Origin: an uncultured Roseibium sp.
GTDB taxonomy: Bacteria; Pseudomonadota; Alphaproteobacteria; Rhizobiales; Stappiaceae
Reading direction: 5' to 3'
Assembly: GCF_947496995.1 (NCBI RefSeq)
Contig: NZ_CANMFD010000002.1
Location: 124,001 to 188,000, forward strand
Length of the DNA stretch: 64,000 bases
The notes beneath the pieces were generated by a model, which worked only from the letters and a program-made list of their open reading frames with translations, had not been told where the DNA came from and ran no database searches. The stretch's first letter is position 1. The number at the start of each line of letters is the position of its first letter. Shown piece after piece: positions 56,195 through 64,000 of this stretch. The position numbers and the translations under genes were made by a program.

Positions 56195-56875
56195 ATGACA
56201 TGTCTCAGCGGGCAATCGCCTGCATCACCCAAGCAAGTCGGACTGAGCAGAATACAGGAAAAGAACCGGTCGCTGATTCTCGAAGCCGCACTGGGTGAAT
56301 TTTCAAAAAAAGGATTTTCTGGCGCAACGGTTGAGCGCATTGCTGCCGAAGCCGGCATGTCGAAATCGAATTTGCTGTATTATTTTTCTTCCAAGGAATC
56401 GATCTATAACGCGACGCTTGCCCATATTCTGGAGATCTGGCTGACGCCTCTCAAAACACTCGATCCGCTTGGTGATCCGGCGGATGAACTTGCCGCCTAC
56501 ATTCGTCAGAAGATCGAATTGTCGGCGGAATTTCCGGAAGCCTCGCGGCTGTTTGCCAATGAAGTCATGCAGGGCGCGCCGCAGATCCTGCCCGTTCTGC
56601 AAACGGATCTGAAACGCCTTGTTCTGGAAAAAAGCCAGGTCATCAAGGACTGGATCGAAGCCGGAAGAATGGACGCGGTTGATCCGGTTCATCTGATTTT
56701 CACCATCTGGGCGACGACACAGCATTACGCGGATTTCTCGGTTCAGATCAGGGCGCTGACGGGGACGGATCTGAGCGATCCGGACTTTCACCAGTCAACC
56801 GTGGCCGCCGTGACCTCGCTGATCCTGAACGGCGCCGGCCTGAAATGGCCGCGGGAAGGCGATCCGGGCGCATGA
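56195..56875 (+). CDS. RutR-like TetR-family pyrimidine-responsive regulator
   Basis: TetR-type dimeric repressor of 226 residues from ATG 56195; a GTG 21 codons earlier is less likely. HTH about 24-70 (NRSLILEAALGEFSKKGFSGATVERIAAEAGMSKSNLLYYFSSKESIY). The ligand domain tracks E. coli RutR closely in recognisable stretches: IYNATLAHILEIWLTPL, ELSAEFPEASRLFANEVMQGAP, HLIFTIWATTQHYADF. The perfect RutR operator 148 bases upstream supports autoregulation and control of the divergent operon. arfB overlaps its stop. Confidence 0.9.
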   Translation: MTCLSGQSPASPKQVGLSRIQEKNRSLILEAALGEFSKKGFSGATVERIAAEAGMSKSNLLYYFSSKESIYNATLAHILEIWLTPLKTLDPLGDPADELAAYIRQKIELSAEFPEASRLFANEVMQGAPQILPVLQTDLKRLVLEKSQVIKDWIEAGRMDAVDPVHLIFTIWATTQHYADFSVQIRALTGTDLSDPDFHQSTVAAVTSLILNGAGLKWPREGDPGA

Positions 56876-57333
56876 CGGACGAACCGTCCGATTTCAAGAT
56901 TTCCTCCCGGATTCCGGTCACGGGACAGCTTTATATTTCACGAGACGATCTGTCCGAGGAATTTGTCAGGGCTTCCGGGCCGGGCGGTCAGAACGTCAAC
57001 AAGGTTTCGACCGCGGTCCAGCTGCGCTTCGATCTGGAGGGCAACGAAACGCTTCCGGCGGATGTCAAGTCTCGCGCTGCGAAGCTTGCCGGCAGCCGTC
57101 TGACACTGAATGGAGAGATCCTGCTTCAGGCGGACAGGCACAGAACACGCGAGCGCAACAGGGAAGACGCTCTGGAACGGCTTCTGGAATTGCTGCGGAA
57201 AGCATCGGAAAGACCGAAGCCGCGCAAGGCCACCAGACCCACCCTGGGCTCCAAAAAACGGCGGCTGGAATCCAAGAAACAACGCGGCCAGATCAAGAAG
57301 ATGCGTGGCCGTTCCGGACAGATGACCGATTGA
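56872..57333 (+). CDS. arfB: Alternative ribosome-rescue hydrolase ArfB (YaeJ/ICT1)
   Basis: Codon-independent peptidyl-tRNA hydrolase that frees ribosomes stalled on truncated mRNAs. 153 residues from ATG 56872 (overlapping the regulator's TGA as ATGA). RF-type GGQ in RASGPGGQNVNKVSTAVQLRF near residue 40, and the basic C-terminal tail (RKATRPTLGSKKRRLESKKQRGQIKK) that occupies the mRNA channel. The stand-alone GGQ domain plus tail distinguishes it from release factors. Coupling to a pyrimidine regulator is unusual and probably positional. Confidence 0.93.
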   Translation: MTDEPSDFKISSRIPVTGQLYISRDDLSEEFVRASGPGGQNVNKVSTAVQLRFDLEGNETLPADVKSRAAKLAGSRLTLNGEILLQADRHRTRERNREDALERLLELLRKASERPKPRKATRPTLGSKKRRLESKKQRGQIKKMRGRSGQMTD

Positions 57334-57679
57334 CGAATTCTGGAGCCGCACGCTCCAGACGGCCCTGAGCAGCCTATGTCCTGGCGATCTTAGCCCAGCG
57401 CACCCGGAACCGCGCTCGAAACGGCCGTTCGATCATAACGCGACAGCGCTCACACGATGTTTCATCGATGCGGGTATCGCTCCTCAGCTTGGACAGCGAA
57501 CGCAAATGAAGTTCTGGCCGCTTGTGGCGGGCCGGTTCCGGTGATTAGGTGCAGGCCATTACCTGCATTGAAGACTCTCGATCGAACGTGATCAAGGGTG
57601 AGAATAATGACCGATTTTTGAAGCGTCAGCTCAACTTCTGTGCGGTCAATCGAACTCAGGATGCTCCAGGAAGAGACCC
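57334..57679. other. Intergenic region with two inverted repeats, no gene seen
   Basis: 346 bases between arfB and the DMT transporter. TCTGGAG-N7-CTCCAGA at 57339-57359 starts 6 bases after the arfB stop and may end its transcript, though no T-run follows. TGCAGG-N6-CCTGCA lies at 57550-57567. I see no coding frame and no recognisable RNA gene. Confidence 0.5.
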
Positions 57680-58561
57680 ATGATTTCAGCTTCCGCAGGC
57701 GTGCGGTCCCAGGTGAGCACAGGTATTTTATTGATGTGTGCAGGCGTTGCCTGTCTGTGTGTCAATGATGCCATCGCCAAGACATTGACCGCGGGATATC
57801 ACCCGATACAGATCCTCTTTGTGCGCAATTTGATCGCCTTGCCCATCGCGATACTGATTGCATTGAAGATGGGTGGACCGCCGGCGCTGCGTTCCTACCG
57901 GCCGGCGGCGCATCTGCTGCGCGGCGTTCTCTGGCTTGGCGCCGCGACGCTCTTTTTTACCGGCCTCAGTCTTCTCGAACTTGCCGAAGCCACCGCGCTT
58001 ATCTTCGCCGCTCCGATTTTCATGACAGCGCTCTCCGCCGTTCTGCTGCGTGAACAGGTGGGATGGCGACGCTGGTTCGCCGTCGTTGTCGGTTTTGTGG
58101 GTGTGCTGATTATCGTGCGTCCCGGAACGGGAACTTTCCAGACTGCATCACTGTATCCGGTGGGAACCGCGGTCCTGTACGCATTCCTGATGATCAGCGC
58201 CCGTTGGGTCGATCCGCGTGAAAGCGTCTGGACGCTGATGGTCTATCTTGTCGGTGCAGGAGGCCTGCTCAGTGCGGTGCTGGTTCCATTCGTCTGGGTC
58301 GACCTCAGGCTCGAGGATGCCTGGCTGTTTTTCGCCATTGCGCTGTTCGGCACGGCGGGCATCACCATGATGACCCAAGCCTTTCGCTTTGCCCCGGCGG
58401 CTGTTGTGGCGCCTTTCGACTACAGCGGCTTGATCTGGGCGTCGGTGCTCGGTTGGCTGATCTGGAACGAAATCCCCGATCTGGCCACCTATATCGGCGC
58501 CGGGGTCATCATCTTGAGCGGTCTCTTCATCGTTCTGCGTGAGCGAATGCTGGAGACCTGA
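57680..58561 (+). CDS. EamA/DMT-family membrane transporter
   Basis: A 293-residue drug/metabolite transporter with ten predicted TMs in two EamA repeats (about 10-145 and 155-290). Repeat 1 ends with the typical LAEATALIFAAPIFMTALSAVLLREQVGWRRWFAVVVGFVGVLIIVRPG, repeated in degenerate form near 245-285 (APAAVVAPFDYSGLIWASVLGWLIWNEIPD). AGGAAG precedes the ATG. Substrate cannot be predicted; metabolite or amino-acid export is common in the family. It converges with phaC. Confidence 0.9.
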   Translation: MISASAGVRSQVSTGILLMCAGVACLCVNDAIAKTLTAGYHPIQILFVRNLIALPIAILIALKMGGPPALRSYRPAAHLLRGVLWLGAATLFFTGLSLLELAEATALIFAAPIFMTALSAVLLREQVGWRRWFAVVVGFVGVLIIVRPGTGTFQTASLYPVGTAVLYAFLMISARWVDPRESVWTLMVYLVGAGGLLSAVLVPFVWVDLRLEDAWLFFAIALFGTAGITMMTQAFRFAPAAVVAPFDYSGLIWASVLGWLIWNEIPDLATYIGAGVIILSGLFIVLRERMLET

Positions 58562-58601
58562 ACCGGGCCGCGGTTGCCGCGCGGCTATCTTGAACGCGGT
58601 C

Positions 58602-60416
58602 TCACTTTATTTTCACGTAGGTGCCGGGAGCTTTGCAAAGCAGAGGATAACCACGCTCAGGATTGCCCACGGCCCGGGCCGGTACGGTTCCCGAGGACTG
58701 CCGTGTCAGCCAGTCGCTCCATTGCGGCCACCAGGAGCCGTCCGTGACCTCTGCCTGCTCCGCCCAATCGTCCGCATTCGGATGCGGGCCGCCGTGCTTG
58801 TAAAAGAGCTTGCGATAGCTGCGGTGCGGATGACCTGGCTCGGAAACGATGCCGGCATTGTGTCCGCCGGAGGTCAGGATGAAATCGACGTCCGTGTCGA
58901 ACAGATGCACCAGCTTGAAGACCGATTTCCACGGCGCGACATGGTCGGTCGTGGTGCCGACTGCGAAAACGGGAACGCGGATGTCCTCAAGATGGACATC
59001 GTGACCGCCAACCTTGTAGCGTCCCTGGGAGAGATCATTGTTGAGGTAGAGCTGGCGCAGGTAGTCCGAATGCATCCGGTAGGGCATGCGGGTGGCATCC
59101 GCGTTCCACGCCATCAGATCGTTGGTGCCAGGGCGCTGGCCCAAGAGGTATTCCAGCACCATGCGAGACCAGATCAGATCCTGTGAGCGCAGCATCTGGA
59201 AGGCTCCGGCCATCTGCCATTGATCCAGATACCCTTTCAGCCACATCACGTCCTCGATGAAGGAAAGCTGGCTCTCGTCCATGAACAGGCCGAGTTCGCC
59301 CGGCTCGTCGAAGTCTACCTGGGCGGCGAGCATGGTCTGGCTCCGGATGCGGTCGTCCCCGTCGCGTGCCATCGCTGCAGTGGCCATCGCCAGCAATGTC
59401 CCTCCGAGGCAATACCCGGCGGCATGGATTTTTTCGGATCCGGTAATCGCTTCAACCGCATCAAGTGCCGTCATGACGCCGCGGTCGATATAGTCTTCCA
59501 GGCTGACATCCCGGTGGCTCTCGTCCGGGTTGATCCAGGATATGCAGAACACCGTGAAGCCTTGTGCAACCAGATAGCGGATGAGCGAATTTTCCGGTGA
59601 AAGGTCGAGAATGTAATATTTCATGATCCAGGCGGGAACGATCAGAAGAGCTTCCGCCTGAACGGTGTCCGTTGTCGGGGTATACTGAATGAGCTCGATG
59701 ATGTCGTTGCGATAGACCACTTCTCCCGGGGTGATCGCGACATTCACGCCGGGTTTGAACGCTGTATCCTCTTGCTGGGGTTGAGCGGCCTTCATCGCGT
59801 CGCTCAGCATGTAGCCCAGGCCGCGCAGAAAATTGGCGCCGCCTTCCCGGAACGTCGCCTCGATCACATCCGGATTGGTGAGCGCGAAATTGGCAGGTGA
59901 GAACACGTCCAGAAATTGCCGGGTGTAGAACTCGACAAGCCTTTCATGCTGGGCTGTGACGCCGCTCACACCCATGGCCGCTTCATGCCACCATTGCTCG
60001 GTCAGCAGAAAAGACTGCGCGTAGATATTGAAGGGGAATTTCTTCCAGGCCGGAGACTTGAAACGATGGTCATGGGGCGGTGGCTGAATGCAGCAATCTG
60101 TCTCCTCGCCGTTCAGCGCGCAATCCATGACATACTTGCCGAGCCGGATCTGCTTTCGGCCAAGTTGCCTCAGGATCTGCTGCTGCTTGCCGGGAGAGAT
60201 ACCCAGATGCAGCATCCAGTCCTGCCAGGCCTGCAGGAGGCTGATCGGCGAAATCCCGAGTGTCATGGCAGCGAGCGCAGCATGATGGAAGCGGTCGGCA
60301 ATCAGGAACATCCTGTCATCGCGGTCCCCCGCTTCCGCGAGCGCTGCAGACAGTTGCCGCTCGATGATCGAATGGACAGCGGTGGCAGGCAGGGCAGGCA
60401 GGACAGCTTTCTTCAC
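58602..60416 (-). CDS. phaC: Class I poly(3-hydroxyalkanoate) synthase
   Basis: Polymerises 3-hydroxyacyl-CoA into carbon-storage granules. 604 residues: N-terminal PhaC domain (about 110-280, FKSPAWKKFPFNIYAQSFLLTEQWW) and alpha/beta-hydrolase core with the lipase-box nucleophile C336 in GYCLGGT. The catalytic Asp is in GTTTDHVAPWKS near 490 and the His in TSGGHNAGIV near 518. No PhaE/PhaR partner, consistent with class I. The short frame around it shows no phaA, phaB or phasin gene. The N-terminal 100 residues are longer and more variable than the core. Confidence 0.93.
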   Translation of the reverse strand: MKKAVLPALPATAVHSIIERQLSAALAEAGDRDDRMFLIADRFHHAALAAMTLGISPISLLQAWQDWMLHLGISPGKQQQILRQLGRKQIRLGKYVMDCALNGEETDCCIQPPPHDHRFKSPAWKKFPFNIYAQSFLLTEQWWHEAAMGVSGVTAQHERLVEFYTRQFLDVFSPANFALTNPDVIEATFREGGANFLRGLGYMLSDAMKAAQPQQEDTAFKPGVNVAITPGEVVYRNDIIELIQYTPTTDTVQAEALLIVPAWIMKYYILDLSPENSLIRYLVAQGFTVFCISWINPDESHRDVSLEDYIDRGVMTALDAVEAITGSEKIHAAGYCLGGTLLAMATAAMARDGDDRIRSQTMLAAQVDFDEPGELGLFMDESQLSFIEDVMWLKGYLDQWQMAGAFQMLRSQDLIWSRMVLEYLLGQRPGTNDLMAWNADATRMPYRMHSDYLRQLYLNNDLSQGRYKVGGHDVHLEDIRVPVFAVGTTTDHVAPWKSVFKLVHLFDTDVDFILTSGGHNAGIVSEPGHPHRSYRKLFYKHGGPHPNADDWAEQAEVTDGSWWPQWSDWLTRQSSGTVPARAVGNPERGYPLLCKAPGTYVKIK

Positions 60417-60741
60417 AATGGTCTCCGGTAACAGACGCGACGATCACCCCAGGCACCGGATCGCCCGACCAGACGGCACGGCTGGAAGCGGGATCCGAAG
60501 CACTACGCTCTCGGCGAGGCGACAGTCCAAGCGCTCTTGTTTTTCGAGAGGATATTAGATGGGTATGGCGACGGGATATTGATCGGCATCAAACCGAACG
60601 GATTTTCTGCATTCCAGCTGTCGCCGGTTGCCATCTGTGTCAGCTATCCTGGTATGAATTCAGATGGTTCGGAATGAAGGTTGCCTGACTTCAGACTGGC
60701 ACTTCTACCCTGCGCGTCGGAAAACTGTTCAAGCCACGACT
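60417..60741. other. Intergenic region upstream of phaC, no gene seen
   Basis: 325 bases between phaC and the LacI-type gene, both minus strand. It holds the phaC leader and promoter, which I cannot place firmly, and the end of the regulator transcript. CCATCTG (60631-60637) and CAGATGG (60661-60667) are inverted copies 23 bases apart. No open frame looks coding. Confidence 0.4.
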
Positions 60742-61752
60742 TCAGGCGGTCGGTGGCGCGCAGGATGTCCCGATTCGCATGCGAGGCCGGATGCGGAAAA
60801 CCTCGCTTTTCAGACCGTCCTTGTCATCCATGCGGGCGAGCAGGCGGTCGACCGCGATGTTACTGAGTGTTGCCGTGTCCTGCACAAGACAGGTGATTGA
60901 CGGGTCCCAGCCTTCCGTCGGGTTGAACCCGTCGAAGCTGATGACAGAAACGTCGTCGGGCACTCTCAAACCCATGTTTTTCAAACCAGCCATCGTTCCC
61001 TGCACCTGCGGATTGGAAATGCAGATGATAACGGTCGGCCGTTGGGGCTGCGACATGAGACGCTGAACCTCGGAATAGGCGATATCGGCCGTGTGCACCG
61101 CGTGGCAGACGAACCGGTCGTCCATGGGATGGCCGGCTTTCGCATAGGCGGCCTTCACGGCGTCAAAGCGTTCATAGGAGGCCGAGATGCCCGGGCGGCC
61201 GACGAGCATTGCCGCGCGCTTGTGGCCGAGGCGCAGGAGATATTCGGCCACCAGAGTGCCGCCGAGGTCGTTGTCGTCGGCGACCGCATCGAACTTCTCC
61301 GGCGCCACGACGCGGTCGACAAGCACGGCGGGGCAGGAAACGGCGGTGGCGAAACGCTCCGCGTAACCTTCGCCAAGACTTGTGGGGGCAATGATCAGAC
61401 CGGCGACACGATGACTGATCATGAGCGCAATATCGGCCATTTCGCGTTCGGGATCGTCTTCATTGCTGGCCAGAAGCATATTGTATCCCCGGTCAGCGAC
61501 CGATCTCTGGACTGCCTTGGCGAGATGGGAGACCCAGGGCGCTGCGATGTCCGGCGCGACGAAGCCGATGGTCGTCGAGACACCCATGCGCAGATTGCGC
61601 GCGAATGGGTCGGGACGATAGTTGGCCTTCTCGACGGCCTCCCAGACACGCTTCTTGAGTTCCTCACTGACCGGCGCTGAGCCGGTGAGTGTCGCGGACA
61701 CTGTGGTTGGGGAAACGTTTGCAAGGCGCGCGACGTCGCGGATGGTGGCCAT
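60742..61752 (-). CDS. LacI/GalR-family transcriptional regulator
   Basis: A 336-residue repressor: N-terminal HTH and hinge (TIRDVARLANVSPTTVSATLTGSAPVSEELKKRVWEAVEKANYRPDPFARNLR, residues 3-55) and a periplasmic-binding-protein-like sensor domain (FVAPDIAAPWVSHLAKAVQ to the end; VPDDVSVISFDGF is the family signature near 265). Divergent from an ABC binding-protein gene whose promoter carries a LacI-type site, so it probably controls that transporter and itself. The effector is unknown; sugars or sugar derivatives are typical. Confidence 0.92.
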   Translation of the reverse strand: MATIRDVARLANVSPTTVSATLTGSAPVSEELKKRVWEAVEKANYRPDPFARNLRMGVSTTIGFVAPDIAAPWVSHLAKAVQRSVADRGYNMLLASNEDDPEREMADIALMISHRVAGLIIAPTSLGEGYAERFATAVSCPAVLVDRVVAPEKFDAVADDNDLGGTLVAEYLLRLGHKRAAMLVGRPGISASYERFDAVKAAYAKAGHPMDDRFVCHAVHTADIAYSEVQRLMSQPQRPTVIICISNPQVQGTMAGLKNMGLRVPDDVSVISFDGFNPTEGWDPSITCLVQDTATLSNIAVDRLLARMDDKDGLKSEVFRIRPRMRIGTSCAPPTA

Positions 61753-61775
61753 TTTCTCTCGTTTATCGTGTTAAC

Positions 61776-61789
61776 GCGTAACGGTTCGC
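61776..61789. promoter_or_regulatory. Candidate LacI-type operator 1
   Basis: GCGTAACGGTTCGC, an imperfect palindrome (10 of 14 positions), 24 bases upstream of the regulator start at 61752. It differs from operator 2 at only two positions. Confidence 0.6.
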
Positions 61790-61844
61790 GTCTTTATTTT
61801 CCCCAAACTAACGGATTTATCAAGGATTGTCGCCGGAAAAGGAG

Positions 61845-61886
61845 TTGCATTTGTTTAACTGCACGGTATCATGCGTAACGTTTCGT
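61845..61886 (+). promoter_or_regulatory. Promoter and LacI-type operator 2 of the ABC operon
   Basis: TTGCAT (61845-61850), 16-base spacer, TATCAT (61867-61872), followed directly by GCGTAACGTTTCGT (61873-61886), an imperfect palindrome around AACGTT. The operator would cover the transcription start. Confidence 0.6.
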
Positions 61887-61977
61887 GTTTCTGATGGGCC
61901 GGTGTGATTTAATCAGTCGAACCGGGGGAGGAGTTAGCGCGAAACGATTTGTGGACACTTTCAGGGAGGATAGTGAA

Positions 61978-63552
61978 GTGCCGCGACATCTATTCCGTGC
62001 AGTCGGACTTGCAGTGCTTATGGTTACGGCTCAGGCCGCATCGGCCGAAGAAACGTTACGCCTTCGCATGAACGGCGACGTCAATGTTCTTGACCCGATC
62101 TCAACGACCAATTTCACCATCCGCAATGCCTCGTATCTGATGTTCGATACGCTGTTTGCGATGGACGAGGACTACAAGGTCCAACCGCAAATGGCCGAGG
62201 GAGCCGACGTCTCTGACGACGGGCTCGTCTATACCATCACGCTTCGCGACGGCCTGAAGTTTCACGACGGCTCGCCGGTGACGGCCGAGGATGCGGTTGC
62301 TTCGATCAAGCGCTGGGGAACCGTCGACGGTCTCGGCAAGATTCTGTTCTCAAAGACGGCGAGCCTGGAAGCTACGGACGACAAGACGATCGTTCTTACA
62401 CTCAATGAGCCCTGGGGACTGGTTCTCGACGCGCTCGGCAAGATCTCGTCCAACGTTCCGGTCATCATGCCTGCCGAGCAGGCGGCCAAACCTGCAAGTG
62501 AGGCGGTCACCGAACCGATCGGTTCCGGTCCCTACAAGCTGCTGCCGGATGAATGGGTCCCGGGGAGCATCGTCGTCTTTGAAAAATTCGACGACTATGT
62601 GCCGCGCGGTGAACCGGCCAGCCTGGCAGCAGGGGGGAAGGTCGCCCATTTCGATAAGGTGGAGATCCAATATATTCCGGATACTGCGACAGCGATCAAT
62701 GCGCTGATCGCCGGTGAAATCGACTGGATTGAGGAAGTTCCGGCCGACATGCTGATGTTTTTCGACGGCGTGGAGACCGCGAAGACTGTCGCGGCGCGCC
62801 AGTCCGGCAATTCCGCGCAGCTTGTGGTGAACCACCTCAACCCGCCATTCGACAACCCCAAGATCCGGCATGCCCTGCAGCTCGCCGTCGAGCAGACGCC
62901 GTTCCTTCAGGCCGCTTTCGGTGATGCCACCGACAGTTATCTGGAATGCGCGGCGGTGTTTTTCTGCGACACGCCCTACGCGAGCGATATCAACACCGAC
63001 CGGGTGTTGAAACGCGATCCGGAGGCAGCAAGAAAACTTCTTGAAGAGGCCGGTTATGACGGCACGCCCGTGCTGATCATGCACGTCACGGACATTGCTT
63101 CACAGGATAATTTCTATTCGGTGCTGGCACCGATGCTGAAAGAGGCCGGTTTCAATGTCGATGTGCAGCCGACCGACTGGGCGACTGTCGCGACCCGGCG
63201 GGCAAGCAAGGAACCGGTCGAGAATGGCGGCTGGAACGTTTTCTTCACCGGTTGGGGGTTTGTCGACCAGTCCAATCCCATGACGAATGTCTATGTGTCC
63301 GGCGATTGCGACAATGCCTGGTTCGGCTGGGCCTGCTCGGAGCGCCTGCAGGAGCTGCGCACACAGTTCGCTGTCGCAACGAGCGAGGAAGAGCGCAAGA
63401 AGCTGGCGACTGAAATGCAGGAGATCACCCATGATCTCGTCAGCTACGTCCCGCTTGGCCAGGCGTTTCCTTCGGTCGGTCTCTCAACGGATCTGAAAGG
63501 CTATATCGACGGGCCGGTTCCCTTCTTCTGGAACCTGGAACGGACGCACTAG
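61978..63552 (+). CDS. ABC transporter substrate-binding protein, family 5 (peptide/opine-type)
   Basis: Periplasmic receptor of the DppA/OppA/NikA class, 524 residues. The GTG at 61978 is chosen because an AGGGAGGA site lies 8 bases upstream and a clean signal peptide follows (PRHLFRAVGLAVLMVTAQAASA / EETLRL); the open frame extends 31 codons further without these. SBP_bac_5 hallmarks: DPISTTNFTIRNASYLMFDTLF, MAEGADVSDDGLVYTITLRDGLKFHDGSPVTAEDAVASIKRW and IGSGPYKL. Regulation by a LacI-type protein hints at a sugar-containing ligand rather than plain peptides, but this is inference. Confidence 0.93.
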   Translation: MPRHLFRAVGLAVLMVTAQAASAEETLRLRMNGDVNVLDPISTTNFTIRNASYLMFDTLFAMDEDYKVQPQMAEGADVSDDGLVYTITLRDGLKFHDGSPVTAEDAVASIKRWGTVDGLGKILFSKTASLEATDDKTIVLTLNEPWGLVLDALGKISSNVPVIMPAEQAAKPASEAVTEPIGSGPYKLLPDEWVPGSIVVFEKFDDYVPRGEPASLAAGGKVAHFDKVEIQYIPDTATAINALIAGEIDWIEEVPADMLMFFDGVETAKTVAARQSGNSAQLVVNHLNPPFDNPKIRHALQLAVEQTPFLQAAFGDATDSYLECAAVFFCDTPYASDINTDRVLKRDPEAARKLLEEAGYDGTPVLIMHVTDIASQDNFYSVLAPMLKEAGFNVDVQPTDWATVATRRASKEPVENGGWNVFFTGWGFVDQSNPMTNVYVSGDCDNAWFGWACSERLQELRTQFAVATSEEERKKLATEMQEITHDLVSYVPLGQAFPSVGLSTDLKGYIDGPVPFFWNLERTH

Positions 63553-63559
63553 GCTGAAG

Positions 63560-63590
63560 CCGGACCGCGGCGGCTGAAGCTGCGGTCCGG
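63560..63590 (+). repeat. Strong intercistronic hairpin after the binding-protein gene
   Basis: CCGGACCGCGGC / GCTGCGGTCCGG pairs at 11 of 12 positions around a 7-base loop, starting 8 bases after the stop, with no U-tract. It fits an mRNA-stabilising or attenuating hairpin that keeps the binding protein more abundant than the permease. Confidence 0.75.
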
Positions 63591-63726
63591 ACACGCCGTA
63601 TCTGGCTTCTGGGTTCAATCGACTGTCGAAAAGGTCTCGATACGCCAGTGCTTGTCTCATTTTCCGCTTTCATACGCTTTCCTGTAAAATCAGGTTGGTC
63701 TTGGGTTCCATTCAGGAATTGAATTG

Positions 63727-64000
63727 ATGATCCGCTACGCTGCCGCCCGTGTCCTGGCAGGCATACCCACGCTTCTGCTGGTTTCAGTGTTCATATTCTC
63801 CCTGGCTCACATCACGCCTGGAGATCCGGCTATCCTGCTGGCCGGGGACAACGCCACGCCGTCCCAGGTTGCTGAAATCAGGTCACGGCTCCATCTGGAT
63901 CTTCCGCTTGTGCAGCAGTTCGGCATCTGGCTTGGCAATGCTTTGCGGTTTGACCTTGGCAACTCCATTTATTCCGGCAAACCGGTGACGGAACTGATCG
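63727..64000 (+). CDS. ABC transporter permease, DppB-type (3' end outside window)
   Basis: First subunit of the permease pair for the preceding binding protein. Only 91 codons are in the window, starting at ATG 63727: MIRYAAARVLAGIPTLLLVS, then VFIFSLAHITPGDPAILLAG, the TM1 and periplasmic PGDPA hallmark of DppB/OppB, and RLHLDLPLVQQFGIWLGNALRFDLGNSI, a signature of the class. The frame stays open to the window edge. A 174-base spacer with a hairpin separates it from the binding-protein gene. Confidence 0.9.
   Translation, partial: MIRYAAARVLAGIPTLLLVSVFIFSLAHITPGDPAILLAGDNATPSQVAEIRSRLHLDLPLVQQFGIWLGNALRFDLGNSIYSGKPVTELI

Overview
This window is ordinary chromosome of an alphaproteobacterium. 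The gene order points to Hyphomicrobiales (Rhizobiales), plausibly a Roseibium/Labrenzia-like member of Stappiaceae: a pdhA-pdhB-pdhC-lpdA-lipA-ratA cluster with a lipoylated E1 beta, a fused ispDF, dusB-ntrB-ntrC-ntrY-ntrX-trkA-dat-hfq-hflX, and recG/sdhE/mfd. The family-level assignment is inference from gene order and protein resemblance; no database search was possible. Coding density is high and both strands are used. I see no CRISPR array, prophage, insertion sequence, rRNA or replication origin.

Layout. 0-7 kb: 3' part of pyrG, a VOC protein, an RND efflux adaptor/permease pair ending in a clear terminator, and tRNA-Lys(TTT). 7-11 kb: accessory genes (an orphan 97-residue protein, an orphan TAXI solute-binding protein, ccdA, a membrane-anchored SPOR-like protein). 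11-23.5 kb: housekeeping (glmU, glmS, GNAT, YbaN-like, DUF502, recG, sdhE, mfd, pcm-like, ftsB-like). 23.6-31.6 kb: pyruvate dehydrogenase and lipoate cluster, interrupted by two small GlsB/YeaQ-type membrane proteins and a thioesterase. 31.6-33.3 kb: three tandem, mutually related small secreted proteins of no family I recognise. 33.4-47 kb: cinA/pncC-ispDF, then dusB-ntrBC, ntrYX-trkA-dat and hfq-hflX. 47-57.3 kb: mazG and a minus-strand catabolic and transport operon (omega-aminotransferase, cupin, N-carbamoyl amidohydrolase, dihydropyrimidinase, ABC transporter) divergent from a RutR-like TetR regulator and arfB. 57.7-64 kb: a DMT transporter, phaC, and a LacI-type regulator divergent from a family-5 ABC binding protein and the start of its permease.

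How the parts work together. The 48.0-56.9 kb block reads as a reductive pyrimidine (uracil/thymine) degradation unit. Dihydropyrimidinase and N-carbamoyl-beta-alanine amidohydrolase would release beta-alanine, which the aminotransferase would convert. The two permeases and ATPase would import the base, and the RutR-like protein would sense it. The strongest regulatory signal in the window supports this: a perfect TTGACCA-AA-TGGTCAA palindrome at 56032-56047, matching the E. coli RutR operator. Neither dihydropyrimidine dehydrogenase nor the ABC solute-binding protein is in the window.

Most worth a second look: the tandem secreted family at 31.6-33.3 kb with a perfect 14-bp palindrome upstream of its middle member; the RutR operator pair; twin LacI-type operators at 61.8 kb; an NtrX lacking the sigma54-contact loop; a permease with a large extra membrane domain; and several intercistronic hairpins. 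No wholly new multi-gene defence or mobile system was found.
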